DNA of 64,000 bases from Roseiarcus sp963832305 (GTDB lineage Bacteria > Pseudomonadota > Alphaproteobacteria > Rhizobiales > Beijerinckiaceae). Numbering within the stretch: position 1 is the stretch's first letter; each line of letters starts with the position of its first letter. Below the pieces are notes generated by a model that was given only the letters and a program-made list of their open reading frames with translations, searched no databases and was not told where the DNA came from. The stretch is taken from contig CAWHTU010000015.1 of NCBI GenBank assembly GCA_963832305.1, forward strand, positions 9,906 through 73,905, given 5' to 3'. Of this stretch, positions 1 to 8,350 are shown in pieces. The position numbers and the translations under genes are program-made.

Positions 1-908
1 GCGGCATCAGGTCGCGACAACAGATTCCCGATTTCACCGCACGATCGGATGAGATCGGTCATTTGTCCCGCACGCTTCGCGATATGACCCAGGCGCTGTA
101 TAATCGTCTCGACGCGATCGAGAGTTTCGCCGCCGATGTCGCGCACGAGCTGAAGAATCCGCTGACGTCGCTGCGCAGCGCGCTTGAGACGCTGCCACGG
201 GTGAACGCCGGACATTCGCGCGACCGGCTGATCGCCGTCATGCAGCACGATGTGCGCCGGCTCGACCGTTTGATCAGCGACATCTCCGACGCCTCCCGCC
301 TTGACGCGGAGCTCGCGCGAGACGAGGCGGGCCCGGTTGATGTCGCCGCTCTTCTGCGGGCCGTCGTAGCGATGGCGCAGGATTCTCCGCGCAGTAACGG
401 CGCCCGCGTCGAATTGTCAGTTCCCGTCCGGCGAGGCAGGAACGCCAGCGTGGATTATTTTGTCCTTGGGCACGATTCCCGCCTCGCGCAGGTTGTCACC
501 AACCTGATTGACAACGCCTGCTCCTTTTCCGAACCAGGCGGGGTCGTCCGAGTGGCGCTCGAGCGAGCGTCTGCTCGAAGCGAGCCGGAAGGAGAGGACC
601 CTGTCGACCGCATTGTCATTACCGTCGATGATGACGGTCCCGGAATCCCGCCGCGGGCGCTCGAGCGCATTTTCGAGCGCTTTTACACCGATCGGCCGAA
701 TCAAGGTTTCGGCCAGAACTCGGGATTGGGGCTCTCGATATCGCGACAGATCGTCGAGGCTCATCGCGGGCGGATCTGGGCGTGCAACCGACCGGCGGGC
801 GCCGCCGGCGTGCGCTTGGACGAGCCGGAACGCGACAATCCGGACGAGCCGATGAGGCACGGCGCTGGTGCGCGCTTTGTCGTCGAGTTGCCGGCTTTCG
901 CAACATGA
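1..908 (+). CDS. chvG: ChvG-type sensor histidine kinase, C-terminal part
   Basis: The reading frame is already open at the window edge (codons from position 3), so the N-terminal sensor region is missing. What remains begins in a HAMP-like stretch (IPDFTARSDEIGHL), followed by the dimerisation/phosphoacceptor helix with VAHELKNPLTSL (His box) and the ATPase domain with NLIDNACSFSE (N box), DDGPGIPP and GLGLSIS (G boxes). ChvG/ExoS kinases sense envelope or acid stress and phosphorylate ChvI. The stop codon overlaps the hprK start (ATGA), and the linkage chvG-hprK-EIIA-HPr is typical of Hyphomicrobiales, which supports the name over a generic histidine kinase. Confidence 0.85.
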   Translation, partial: GIRSRQQIPDFTARSDEIGHLSRTLRDMTQALYNRLDAIESFAADVAHELKNPLTSLRSALETLPRVNAGHSRDRLIAVMQHDVRRLDRLISDISDASRLDAELARDEAGPVDVAALLRAVVAMAQDSPRSNGARVELSVPVRRGRNASVDYFVLGHDSRLAQVVTNLIDNACSFSEPGGVVRVALERASARSEPEGEDPVDRIVITVDDDGPGIPPRALERIFERFYTDRPNQGFGQNSGLGLSISRQIVEAHRGRIWACNRPAGAAGVRLDEPERDNPDEPMRHGAGARFVVELPAFAT

Positions 909-1477
909 GACGCGCCGATCTGGCGGGAGACATTGGCCTGCATGCGACGGCTGTGATCCATGGCGACAGCGGTGTGCTAATCCTTGGACCTTCGGGTTCC
1001 GGCAAGAGCGCGCTGGCGCTGGCGCTGATGGCGCGCGCGAGCGAGGCGGGAAAATTTGCCGCACTGATTGGCGACGATCGAATACATGTCCGCGAGGCGC
1101 GGGGCCAACTCATCGCCACCGGAGCCGCCAGGATGGCCGGGATGATCGAACGCCGGACGGCGGGCCTGATCGCTGTCCCGCACGAGCCGGCGGCAATCGT
1201 GCGGCTGGCCGTTGAACTCACCGAGCGCGGGCGTGAATGGCCGAGAATGCCCGATAGTCACGACAGCTTGACTATCGCTGCGGTCAGGTTGCCTCGCCTG
1301 GCGCTTGATTCCGGCTTGAGCGGTTGCGATCAGGCGCTGGCGGTTGAAGAGCGACTGGGGGTCTTAGCCGCCAAGAAACCCGGTCGAATACGAATTTCGC
1401 TTGAACATTGCGCCGCAGTGCACAAAAATGGAGGTCCTGACATTTCGCCGCCGGCTCGATTGGCGCCGGAAGGGTGA
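905..1477 (+). CDS. hprK: HPr kinase/phosphorylase, short alphaproteobacterial form
   Basis: A 190-residue protein whose Walker A motif GPSGSGKS lies at residues 28-35. It corresponds to the C-terminal catalytic domain of HPr kinase/phosphorylase and lacks the N-terminal domain of the Firmicute enzyme, as is usual in alphaproteobacteria. It should phosphorylate and dephosphorylate the regulatory serine of HPr, which is encoded two genes downstream. The ATG at 905 overlaps the chvG stop, so translational coupling is likely. A longer in-frame start at 782 lies inside chvG and is less likely. Confidence 0.88.
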   Translation: MRRADLAGDIGLHATAVIHGDSGVLILGPSGSGKSALALALMARASEAGKFAALIGDDRIHVREARGQLIATGAARMAGMIERRTAGLIAVPHEPAAIVRLAVELTERGREWPRMPDSHDSLTIAAVRLPRLALDSGLSGCDQALAVEERLGVLAAKKPGRIRISLEHCAAVHKNGGPDISPPARLAPEG

Positions 1478-1500
1478 GCCGATCGACTGATGGACAATTG

Positions 1501-1902
1501 ATGATCGGAATGGTCCTCGTGACCCACGGCCAACTCGCCACCGGTTTTCGGGCAGCGCTGGAGCATGTCGTTGGGCCCCAATCCCAGCTCGAGACGATCA
1601 CGATCGGCCCGGAAGACGACATGGAGCAGCGGCGGTCGGACATCCTGAGCGCGGCGGCGCGGGTTCAGGATGGCGCCGGCGTGGTCATCCTGACGGACAT
1701 GTTCGGCGGCACTCCCTCGAACTTGGCGATCTCCGTGATGGATGGAGGTCGGGTCGAAGTAATCTGCGGCGTCAACCTGCCGATGTTGATCAAGCTTGCT
1801 ACGATGCGTGAAAGCGCCGATCTCGACCATGCGGTCGTGGAAGCGCGCGATGCCGGCCGCAAGTACATAACCATCGCCAGCAAGGTGCTGGCGGGAAAAT
1901 GA
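1501..1902 (+). CDS. PTS EIIA component, mannose/fructose (Man) family
   Basis: The product starts MIGMVLVTHG, matching the EIIA(Man) family, where the phosphorylated histidine is residue 9 or 10. The ATG at 1501 places that histidine at residue 9. An alternative GTG at 1474 would overlap the hprK stop, but it has almost no spacing from a GGAAG ribosome site. No EIIB/EIIC sugar permease is in the window, so this is probably the terminal phosphate acceptor of a regulatory, non-transporting PTS coupled to HPr and HprK. The 3' end overlaps ptsH by ATGA. Confidence 0.88.
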   Translation: MIGMVLVTHGQLATGFRAALEHVVGPQSQLETITIGPEDDMEQRRSDILSAAARVQDGAGVVILTDMFGGTPSNLAISVMDGGRVEVICGVNLPMLIKLATMRESADLDHAVVEARDAGRKYITIASKVLAGK

Positions 1903-2222
1903 GCCAGGCCGGCTCCGAAGAGGAATGTCCGGAGCCGACGGAATTTGCCGGCGCCTTGTCGCGCGAGATGCTTATTGTCAACCGAAAGGGGTTGCATGCC
2001 CGCGCCACCGCCAAGTTTGTGCAGTGCGTCGACCGGTTTGACGCGGACGTCAAGGTTACGCGCTGCGGCGAGACGGTCGGGGGCGATTCGATCATGGGCA
2101 TCCTCACGCTTGGCGCTGGTCCCGGATCAACGATCACCGTATCGGCCTCGGGCGCCGAGGCGCGAGAGGCGCTGGACGCGCTCGCCGCCCTAATTTCCGA
2201 CCGGTTCGGCGAGGACGAGTGA
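1899..2222 (+). CDS. ptsH: HPr phosphocarrier protein
   Basis: A 107-residue HPr with a roughly 20-residue N-terminal extension. The active-site histidine lies in KGLHARA (His33), and the regulatory serine in GGDSIMGIL (Ser64), the target of HprK. The start overlaps the EIIA stop, making chvG-hprK-EIIA-ptsH a tightly coupled run. The gene ends 25 bp before the convergent lptB. The preserved regulatory serine together with a local hprK supports a nitrogen or envelope signalling role rather than sugar import. Confidence 0.92.
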   Translation: MSQAGSEEECPEPTEFAGALSREMLIVNRKGLHARATAKFVQCVDRFDADVKVTRCGETVGGDSIMGILTLGAGPGSTITVSASGAEAREALDALAALISDRFGEDE

Positions 2223-2247
2223 CGTCGCCTGCGTATCGATCCTGCCG

Positions 2248-3081
2248 CTACATGCGGAAGTCCTCGCCCAGATAGAGCCGTCGCACGTCTGGGTGCGCGA
2301 TGATGTCGTCCGGCGGTCCTTCCGTCAGGACCTGACCGCTGTGGATGATATAGGCGCGATCGATCAGACCCAGGGTCTCGCGGACATTGTGGTCGGTGAT
2401 GAGCACTCCGATGCCGCGTCCCTTGAGGTGGCGCACGAGGTCCTGAATGTCGCCGACCGCAATCGGGTCGATGCCTGCGAAGGGCTCGTCGAGGAGCATG
2501 AACGACGGCTTGCCGGCGAGAGCGCGAGCGATCTCGCACCGTCGCCGCTCGCCGCCGGACAACGAAATGGAGGGCGCTGAGCGGACGCGGGCGATATCAA
2601 ATTCCTCGAGCAGCGATTCCAGCATCGCTTCGCGTGCTTTGCGGTTCGGCTCGTTGACCTCGAGCACCGCGCGGATGTTGTTCTCCACATTGAGGCCGCG
2701 GAAGATCGAGGCTTCTTGCGGCAAGTAGCCGACACCGAGCCGCGCCCTTTGAAACATCGGCAGCCCCGTGACGTCGTGGCCGTCGAGCTCTATCTTGCCC
2801 TTGTCTGGTTTGACGAGGCCGGTGATCATATAGAACACGGTGGTCTTGCCGGCGCCGTTAGGCCCCAATAGGCCCACCGCTTCGCCTCGCCGCACCGACA
2901 GGCTCACGTCCTGCACCACCATCCGGCCGCGATAGCCCTTTCCCAGGCGATGAACGGCGAGAACGCCCTGCCCGCCGGTCGCAACCCGAGAGCCGACAGC
3001 CGATTCCGCACTGTCGTTGCGCAGCCATTTGCGCCAGCGCGGAGCCGCGCTGACGCGCTCGCGCACTGCGTCGTCGCTCAC
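2248..3081 (-). CDS. lptB: LPS export ABC transporter ATPase LptB
   Basis: A 277-residue ABC ATPase with Walker A GPNGAGKTT, signature LSGGERRR and Walker B FMLLDEPF followed by the D-loop and an H-loop region (LITDHNVRETL). It has an N-terminal extension of about 38 residues before the core domain, longer than in E. coli LptB (241 aa). LptB powers LPS extraction from the inner membrane together with LptFG, which are not in this window. It is the third gene of an lptC-lptA-lptB run, separated from lptA by 60 bp. Confidence 0.93.
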   Translation of the reverse strand: MSDDAVRERVSAAPRWRKWLRNDSAESAVGSRVATGGQGVLAVHRLGKGYRGRMVVQDVSLSVRRGEAVGLLGPNGAGKTTVFYMITGLVKPDKGKIELDGHDVTGLPMFQRARLGVGYLPQEASIFRGLNVENNIRAVLEVNEPNRKAREAMLESLLEEFDIARVRSAPSISLSGGERRRCEIARALAGKPSFMLLDEPFAGIDPIAVGDIQDLVRHLKGRGIGVLITDHNVRETLGLIDRAYIIHSGQVLTEGPPDDIIAHPDVRRLYLGEDFRM

Positions 3082-3141
3082 TGGCGCTCGCCCATTGCGA
3101 GGGAAAGGAGAAGCCGGCGATCGATCGGCAATGACCGACTC

Positions 3142-3810
3142 CTATTTCGCCTTCGCGGCATCGCCGCCCGATTTCGCGGCGTCGCCAGCCGGCTTGGTCG
3201 CGTCGGGGTTTGATTTCGGGACGAATTGACCATGGACGCGGCTCGACCTGGCGCTCGTGTCGACTGTCGCCTCGGCCGTCTTGAGGTCATAGGTCAGTTT
3301 GTCGCCTTTGGTGACGTTTTGGCCGTCGCTGAGCGTGACGTGGCCGATCAGCCAGACTTTGCCTTCCGCTTTGTCATAAGCCCCGTTGTCCCCGGTGGCG
3401 ACTTGGGTCTTGGAGATGACAGTGACTGGCCCTGTCGCCTCCAGCCGCTTGACGCCGGAGTCGGCCGATGGCCCGGATTGGCCGTCGGTCGGCTGCTTCG
3501 CGCCCTGTCCCTTTTGCGCTGGGGAGTGGTCGAGAAAGACGGTCATCGTCGAGCAGGTCATTTTCGTGTCGCCCTGGATGACGACAACGTTGCCGCTGTA
3601 GACCGCCTTGTGTTCTTTGTCGTAGTAGACAAGCTTGTCCGCGTCGATTGAGATCGGCTCCTTCGAATTTGTGCCCGGGAAGATGGCCGAGTCGCCGGTG
3701 CTGGCGGGCTTGTCGGCGCTCGGGGCGCTGGCCGCGTTCGCTCCGCTCGAAAGGACGAGCGTCAGGGCGAGCGTCGCCAGCCGGCCGGCAAGGCTAGGCG
3801 GCAACTTCAT
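3142..3810 (-). CDS. lptA: Periplasmic LPS transport protein LptA (OstA family)
   Basis: A 222-residue protein with a cleavable signal peptide (positive start, then LATLALTLVLSS and a GANAAS cleavage region). The body matches the OstA/LptA jelly-roll domain: PISIDADKLVYYDKE, then repeated strands ending with TKGDKLTYDLKT. The C-terminus is Ala/Lys/Asp-rich and low in complexity. It should form the periplasmic bridge that carries LPS from LptC to the outer membrane. The start overlaps the lptC stop by four bases. Confidence 0.9.
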   Translation of the reverse strand: MKLPPSLAGRLATLALTLVLSSGANAASAPSADKPASTGDSAIFPGTNSKEPISIDADKLVYYDKEHKAVYSGNVVVIQGDTKMTCSTMTVFLDHSPAQKGQGAKQPTDGQSGPSADSGVKRLEATGPVTVISKTQVATGDNGAYDKAEGKVWLIGHVTLSDGQNVTKGDKLTYDLKTAEATVDTSARSSRVHGQFVPKSNPDATKPAGDAAKSGGDAAKAK

Positions 3811-4562
3811 GGCTTGGCCCCTTTTGCGTCCGCCGCCGGTTCCTGGCCGGTCTGCGGTACGATCCTGGTCCTGACGTGACCGTCGAATGTCAGTTCCTGA
3901 CCATGGTTGATGGCGAAAGCGCGGTCGGCGGCTATGGTCGTGCCGTCGCTAACGCGAACTTCGACCGGCTCGTCGCTTCGATATGCTCCGGACTTGAAGT
4001 CGAATTTGGCGCTTCGCATCAGCACGTTGGCGTGACCGTTCGTGATTCGCACATTGTTCGACAATTCCATGTTCTCGCCAACGGTGTCGTAGACCCCTGA
4101 ATCTGAGCTCACGTGAGTTGATTCCCCGTCGGTCGCGCCGATGTCGCCCTCGACATTCTCCAACTCCACGACCGTGGGCTTCTTGACGTCCTGGAGGGCC
4201 CGCTTCGCCGTCAGGACATAGGGCTGCCCGTCGTTGCGAAATCCGGCGAGCTTTGGCCGTTCCATGACGATTTTGGTTCCTTCCATCGAGAGCGTGGAAA
4301 GGCCTAGCGAACCCAGTCGTGCCGCAAACGGGTTGAAAACGGTGGTCAGGAACACCGCTGCGACGGCCCCGAGGCCGCCGATCAGGATCGCCTGGCGAAG
4401 CCGTTTAACCCGCGCCGAACGTCGACCGGCCTTGATAAACGCCTGTTCGCGCTCGAGCGGCGGCGCGACGCCAATCCGGCGCGTCGCGCGGGAGGGGAAG
4501 GCCGCCTTCGAGTCCGCATCGGCGACGCTCGTCGCAAACGGTTCAGTGTGAAAGGCCGACAT
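3807..4562 (-). CDS. lptC: LPS export protein LptC
   Basis: The product from the ATG at 4562 is 251 residues: a cytoplasmic N-terminus of about 60 residues, one membrane helix (QAILIGGLGAVAAVFLTTVF), then a periplasmic OstA-like domain with the family-type motif EGTKIVMERPKLAGF. This is the LptC/YrbK architecture with the long N-terminus seen in Rhizobiales. An upstream in-frame start at 4682 would add 40 residues that lack family character. It is the first gene of the lptC-lptA-lptB unit. Confidence 0.87.
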   Translation of the reverse strand: MSAFHTEPFATSVADADSKAAFPSRATRRIGVAPPLEREQAFIKAGRRSARVKRLRQAILIGGLGAVAAVFLTTVFNPFAARLGSLGLSTLSMEGTKIVMERPKLAGFRNDGQPYVLTAKRALQDVKKPTVVELENVEGDIGATDGESTHVSSDSGVYDTVGENMELSNNVRITNGHANVLMRSAKFDFKSGAYRSDEPVEVRVSDGTTIAADRAFAINHGQELTFDGHVRTRIVPQTGQEPAADAKGAKP

Positions 4563-5122
4563 GGAATCCTTTGCTCGGCTGCCTAGCCTCGGCGAAGAAC
4601 CGAAATAGCATGGCGAAGTTAGGGCCGGGACGGCGGAGCCAATCGCGCTCAAAAGGAGCGAGCGCAAGTCCGGCCTGCGCAAAGCCCTTCCGGATTACAC
4701 CGCGGTTGTCGTCTTCGATCTCGATTGTCTCCCGTGCCGGGACCGCAGTCTCGCGGCGAAAATTGTCGCAAGCTCGCCGCAACCCGATAAAACCGAAAGT
4801 CATTTCATTTGCTTTTATCTGTTTTTGGATTCGGGCCTTTTCAAAGCGCTACGCGGGGAAATAAGAATACAGCCTCGTCTCGCTATGCCTTGGCGCCTCA
4901 CGAGAACGCCGCCTCTATAGGACGCTTGGGAAAAACAATAGCAGAAATTCTGATTTTCGCAGAGTCTGATCGAGGGGATGGCGCGGGTCCCTGTTGCAAT
5001 CGGCATGGCCGATTCGGTCGCGAGGCGATCGCCTAAAATCGGACGAGGGCGCTGAGGCGGCGAGCCCATAATTGCCAGCGCGGGCTTTTTGCGCTTTATC
5101 GCCCGGCGGCGCGCCCCAAGTC
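4563..5122. other. Intergenic stretch without a confident gene
   Basis: About 560 bases lie between lptC and the tRNA. A minus-strand frame (4543-4803, 86 codons) overlaps the lptC start and has no recognisable motif. The ribonuclease D gene often found next to lptC in relatives is not here. The lptC promoter must lie in this stretch, but no clear -35/-10 pair is visible. Confidence 0.5.
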
Positions 5123-5198
5123 GGGCCGGTAGCTCAATGGTCAGAGCCGGCCGCTCATAACGGTCTGGTTGCAGGTTCGAGTCCTGCCCGGCCCACCA
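5123..5198 (+). tRNA. tRNA with CAT anticodon, probably tRNA-Ile2
   Basis: All cloverleaf parts are visible: acceptor GGGCCGG pairing with CCGGCCC, D arm GCTC/GAGC, anticodon stem GGCCG/CGGTC around the loop CTCATAA, T arm GCAGG-TTCGAGT-CCTGC, discriminator A and an encoded CCA. The total is 76 nt. The anticodon CAT fits elongator Met or lysidine-modified Ile2. The short D loop and the TGGTT variable loop resemble E. coli ileX more than metT, so Ile2 is favoured but not proven. The accessory island begins directly downstream of the 3' end. Confidence 0.93.
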
Positions 5199-5269
5199 CG
5201 TTTTTCGGGATTTCGAGCCATTTCGGGTTCTCGCAACCACCGTTTCCCCCACCGGTCCAGAACACGGCG

Positions 5270-5340
5270 CGCCCTGCGCTCCAGGACTTGCGAGCGGAGC
5301 AATCTCCACTCGGTTGGGACGCCGCTCATCAGGAACTTTC
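5270..5340 (-). pseudogene. Remnant of the start of a FUSC-family gene
   Basis: The minus strand encodes the same beginning as the intact FUSC gene at 26862-27965 (compare TEWRLLRSQVLERRAR with SEWRLLRSKFPEHRAQ). Eighteen bases (TGGAGATTGCTCCGCTCG) are identical, and similarity extends upstream of the ATG (start at 5329). The reading frame then runs into the antisense of the tRNA, so nothing beyond the first 20 or so codons is left. Directly next to it, 5252-5270 matches 19 bases of the rhomboid gene's 5' end at 9547-9565. Confidence 0.65.
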
Positions 5341-5407
5341 GGTGCGACAGTCTCCAACGCGGACCTACTTCGGGCCCAGCGCCTTCAACGTTGAGCGTCG
5401 ACTACCT

Positions 5408-7135
5408 TTATGCCGATGAGGCTCTCCGGTCCCGCACAAATGCGGCCGGTTCGGACTGCTGAGGAGGCGTCGAGGCGAGTCGGAGAAAGGCGTGCAGTTC
5501 CGGGACGACGGCAGCTCCTTCCCCGATGGCGCCGCCGACGCGTTTGACGGAGCCGGAGCGCGCATCGCCGACAGCGAAGACCCCAGTCACACTCGACTGG
5601 TGCTTCGTTCCTTCGTGAACTTCGCTGCCTGATCGACCAGACGAGGCGCCGGCGTTGAAGCCGGTTTTCACAAATCCGTTCTTGTCCAGGGCGATACCGC
5701 AATCGCGCAGCCAATCTGTGGCTGGGTCTGCGCCGATGAAAAGGAACAGGTTGCGGATTGCTCGTTCGGTCTCTTCGCCAGTCTTTCGATTTTTCCAGCG
5801 CACGCGGTCGAGCCGTCCTTCGTGAGAGGCGGTCAGAGCTGTTACCTCGGTCTCGAACTGGACTTCAATGTTGGCGGTCGCGTTGATGCGGTCGATCAGG
5901 TACTGCGACATCGATTCCGCGAGGCCGGGTCCGCGCACCAACATCCAGATTTTTTTGGCGAAGCCCGACAGGTAGACCGCGGCCTGTCCGGCGGAATTAC
6001 CGCCGCCGACCAAGACGGCCTCTTCGCTCCGGCAGAGCCGGGCCTCGATCGGCGAAGCCCAGTACCACACGCCGCGACCCTCGAAATCCTTGACGTTCGA
6101 GAGGGACAGCCGACGATATCTCGCTCCAGCCGCGACGACCACGGAGCGCGCCTGAACCTTTCGGCCGTCGATCAGATGCAGAGCCATCGGAGTCGCGGCG
6201 CAAACGAGGCGGTCGACCTCGGTTGGAATGGAAAACTCGACTCCGAATTTCTGCGCCTGCACGAAGGCGCGGCCCGTAAGGGCTTGCCCGGAGATGCCCG
6301 TCGGGAAGCCGAGATAATTCTCGATGCGGGCGCTCGCGCCGGCTTGTCCACCATATGCGAGCTTGTCGAAAACGATCACCGACGCGCCTTCGGATGCCGC
6401 GTAGATCGCGGTCGCAAGGCCAGCTGGACCTGCTCCAACAACGGCGACGTCAAACGTTTGATCCGAAGTATCGATGCGAACCATTCCCAAGGCTCTCGCC
6501 AGCTCGGTTTCGCTTGGATTCTTGAGCACTGACCCATCAGGGCAAACGACCAGGGGGAGCTCACCCGGCCGCGGCGCGTAGCGTTCGACAAGGGACTTGG
6601 CGTCTGGATCCTCCGCTGGATCGAGCACCTGGTTCGGATAGCTGTTTCGGGTGAGAAACCCCTGCAGCCTGATGATGTCAGGACTCGTTTCGTCGCCAAT
6701 GAGAACCGGGCCGCCAGCTCCCATCTCAACCAGGGCCACCCGTCGCAAGATCAGGGCGCGCATAATCCGCTCGCCGAGCTCTGCTTCGGCGATCATCAGA
6801 GCGCGCAAGCGTTCGGGTGGAATGACAAGGGCTTCCACGTCGGAGGCGGCATGCACATCGACGAGAGACGGACTGAGGGAGAGATCTCCGACCTCGGCGA
6901 TGAAATCGCCCGCGCCCATGTCGACAATCGGCGACGTGTGCCCGGGTTTGTCGCGCCGTGCGACTGTGGCCGCCCCCGAAATCAGAACAATCATCCCGGG
7001 GCTCGGCCGACCCGCCGACATGAGTTGCGAACTCCCCGCGAAGCGACGGACCACGCCAAAGCCGCGCAGTCGGTCGATTTCCGCCGCCGTCAGTTTGGGG
7101 AACATCTGCTCGCGGCGGGTTTCGATTAACGACAT
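5408..7135 (-). CDS. Cyclic-nucleotide-binding / thioredoxin-reductase-like flavoprotein
   Basis: A 575-residue fusion. Residues 1-140 form a cNMP-binding-like beta roll (FGVVRRFAGSS through DFIAEVGDLSL). About 150-215 is a small thioredoxin-fold-like segment (LQGFLTRNSYPNQVLD) without cysteines. From about 228 comes a class II pyridine nucleotide-disulfide oxidoreductase: FAD site VVGAGPAGLATAIYAASEG, NADPH site VLVGGGNSAGQAAVYL and the C-terminal FAD motif TGVFAVGDARSGSVKRV. The redox CxxC of thioredoxin reductase is replaced (GVWYWASPIEA), so it cannot reduce thioredoxin by the usual dithiol route. Known relatives have the same architecture and are stress- or low-oxygen-associated. The natural electron acceptor is unknown. 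Confidence 0.85.
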   Translation of the reverse strand: MSLIETRREQMFPKLTAAEIDRLRGFGVVRRFAGSSQLMSAGRPSPGMIVLISGAATVARRDKPGHTSPIVDMGAGDFIAEVGDLSLSPSLVDVHAASDVEALVIPPERLRALMIAEAELGERIMRALILRRVALVEMGAGGPVLIGDETSPDIIRLQGFLTRNSYPNQVLDPAEDPDAKSLVERYAPRPGELPLVVCPDGSVLKNPSETELARALGMVRIDTSDQTFDVAVVGAGPAGLATAIYAASEGASVIVFDKLAYGGQAGASARIENYLGFPTGISGQALTGRAFVQAQKFGVEFSIPTEVDRLVCAATPMALHLIDGRKVQARSVVVAAGARYRRLSLSNVKDFEGRGVWYWASPIEARLCRSEEAVLVGGGNSAGQAAVYLSGFAKKIWMLVRGPGLAESMSQYLIDRINATANIEVQFETEVTALTASHEGRLDRVRWKNRKTGEETERAIRNLFLFIGADPATDWLRDCGIALDKNGFVKTGFNAGASSGRSGSEVHEGTKHQSSVTGVFAVGDARSGSVKRVGGAIGEGAAVVPELHAFLRLASTPPQQSEPAAFVRDRRASSA

Positions 7136-7272
7136 CGCCCAGGTCCCATCGTGGAATTAGAAGGCGCTCGATTTCTTGGTTCGCCTTTGAGGTTAGGACT
7201 GCAATCTTGTCATCGGCCTCGCCAGCGTCGAGGAAAATCGTGGCGAGCGCTATGGGTGATGAGGATGAGGTC

Positions 7273-7445
7273 AAAGCCGATCAAGGTTACGGCGCCATCC
7301 TTGACCGCGAAGGCGATGTCGGTCGTGTCAATATGCGGATCCCATTTCAGCTCGGCCTCAGCGTCGCGCTTCAGCGCGAGCAAACAAGAACGGGACCTAG
7401 ATGCCGACAGGCCGAGACGCCTTGACGATCGTCAGATTCTCCACT
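7273..7445 (-). pseudogene. Remnant of a BON-domain gene start with its upstream region
   Basis: On the minus strand, 7378-7273 encodes LKRDAEAELKWDPHIDTTDI and continues AFAVKDGAVTLIGF. This is nearly identical to residues 9-41 of the intact BON protein at 25992. It has no start codon in frame and leaves the BON frame after the GF. Further upstream on the same strand, 7445-7415 reproduces the upstream region of the intact gene, including GAGAATCTGACGA and CGTCAAGGCGT. A promoter-plus-5'-end copy was therefore once present here and decayed. Confidence 0.8.
7422..7435 (-). promoter_or_regulatory. FNR/FixK-like box in the BON remnant
   Basis: Minus strand CTGACGATCGTCAA, i.e. the TTGA-N6-TCAA pattern with one mismatch. 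The same position upstream of the intact BON gene reads CTGACGACCGTCAA (25879-25892). Confidence 0.4.
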
Positions 7446-7489
7446 TTTCAGGATTGAGGGGCAACCGGCTCATAAGCCCGTTAGTTAGC

Positions 7490-8326
7490 TCACAGCATTG
7501 GTAACGTGGCGCGTCTCGTTCCCCGCGGGAAGGCGGCGTCGATATGAGCAATCTCTGTGCCGGTCAAATGGATGTCCCCCGCTTTAGCATTTTCTTTGGC
7601 GTGATCGGAGGAGGATGCCTTCGGAATTGCAAAAATCGAATCTCGGCGGGTCAGGAAGGCGAGTGCGATCTGACGTGGAGTCGCACTGTGCGCCTTGGCA
7701 ATTCGGGCGAGCGTTGCTCCGCCAACAGTGTCGGGCCCGGGAAAATTGCCGTGACCGAAGGGACTATAGGCCGTGATCGCAACCTTGTGCGCTTCGCACC
7801 ACGGTAGAACAGCATGTTCGATAGTGCGTTCTTGAGGGTTGTACAAGACTTGGTTGCAGACGATTCTGCCGTCGGCGATCGCCCAGACCTCCTCGAGATC
7901 CTCGACATCGAAATTACTCACGCCAAACGATCGGATCTTGCCGTCACGATATAAACGCTCGAACCCTGCCACAGTCTCCTCCAAGGGATGTTGGCCGCGC
8001 CAATGCAGCAGGTAGCAGTCGAGCCGATCGGTTTTCAGGCGTGAGAGCGAATGCTCGCAGGCCGAGATCGCGCCTGCCCGCGTTGCGTGTTCCGGCACCA
8101 CCTTGGAGACTAGGAAGACATCAGCGCGGCGGCCTGCGATGGCTTCGCCGACGATGTTCTCCGCCTCGCCATAGTATTCGGCTGTGTCGATGTGGGTCAT
8201 GCCGAGATCAAGCCCCAATCGCAGAGCGGCCACAGCAGCGCTACTGTTAGCCTTGTCGATATACCAGGTACCCTGCCCGATAACCGGTATCTCCACGGCC
8301 GTTGGGCCGAAGCGCCGCCGCTCCAT
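7490..8326 (-). CDS. Aldo/keto reductase
   Basis: A 278-residue single-domain AKR. The catalytic tetrad is visible: Asp and Tyr in HIDTAEYYGEAE, Lys in FLVSKV and His in CYLLHW. The NADPH-binding C-terminal half contains AIPKASSSDHAKENAKAGD. It should reduce aldehydes or ketones with NADPH; the substrate is not predictable. It starts 24 bp after the stop of the DJ-1/PfpI gene, so the two probably form an operon. Both are plausible carbonyl-detoxifying functions. Confidence 0.88.
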   Translation of the reverse strand: MERRRFGPTAVEIPVIGQGTWYIDKANSSAAVAALRLGLDLGMTHIDTAEYYGEAENIVGEAIAGRRADVFLVSKVVPEHATRAGAISACEHSLSRLKTDRLDCYLLHWRGQHPLEETVAGFERLYRDGKIRSFGVSNFDVEDLEEVWAIADGRIVCNQVLYNPQERTIEHAVLPWCEAHKVAITAYSPFGHGNFPGPDTVGGATLARIAKAHSATPRQIALAFLTRRDSIFAIPKASSSDHAKENAKAGDIHLTGTEIAHIDAAFPRGTRRATLPML

Positions 8327-8350
8327 CCAAATTTTCCTTGCGGCCGAAGC

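Noticed and set aside
4543..4803. An 86-codon minus-strand frame before lptC
   Set aside because: It overlaps the lptC start, has no motif and no clear ribosome site. I could not support it as a gene.
4815..5357. A 180-codon minus-strand frame containing WAGQDSNLQPDRYERPALTI
   Set aside because: It is the antisense translation of the CAT tRNA at 5123-5198, a well-known annotation artefact.
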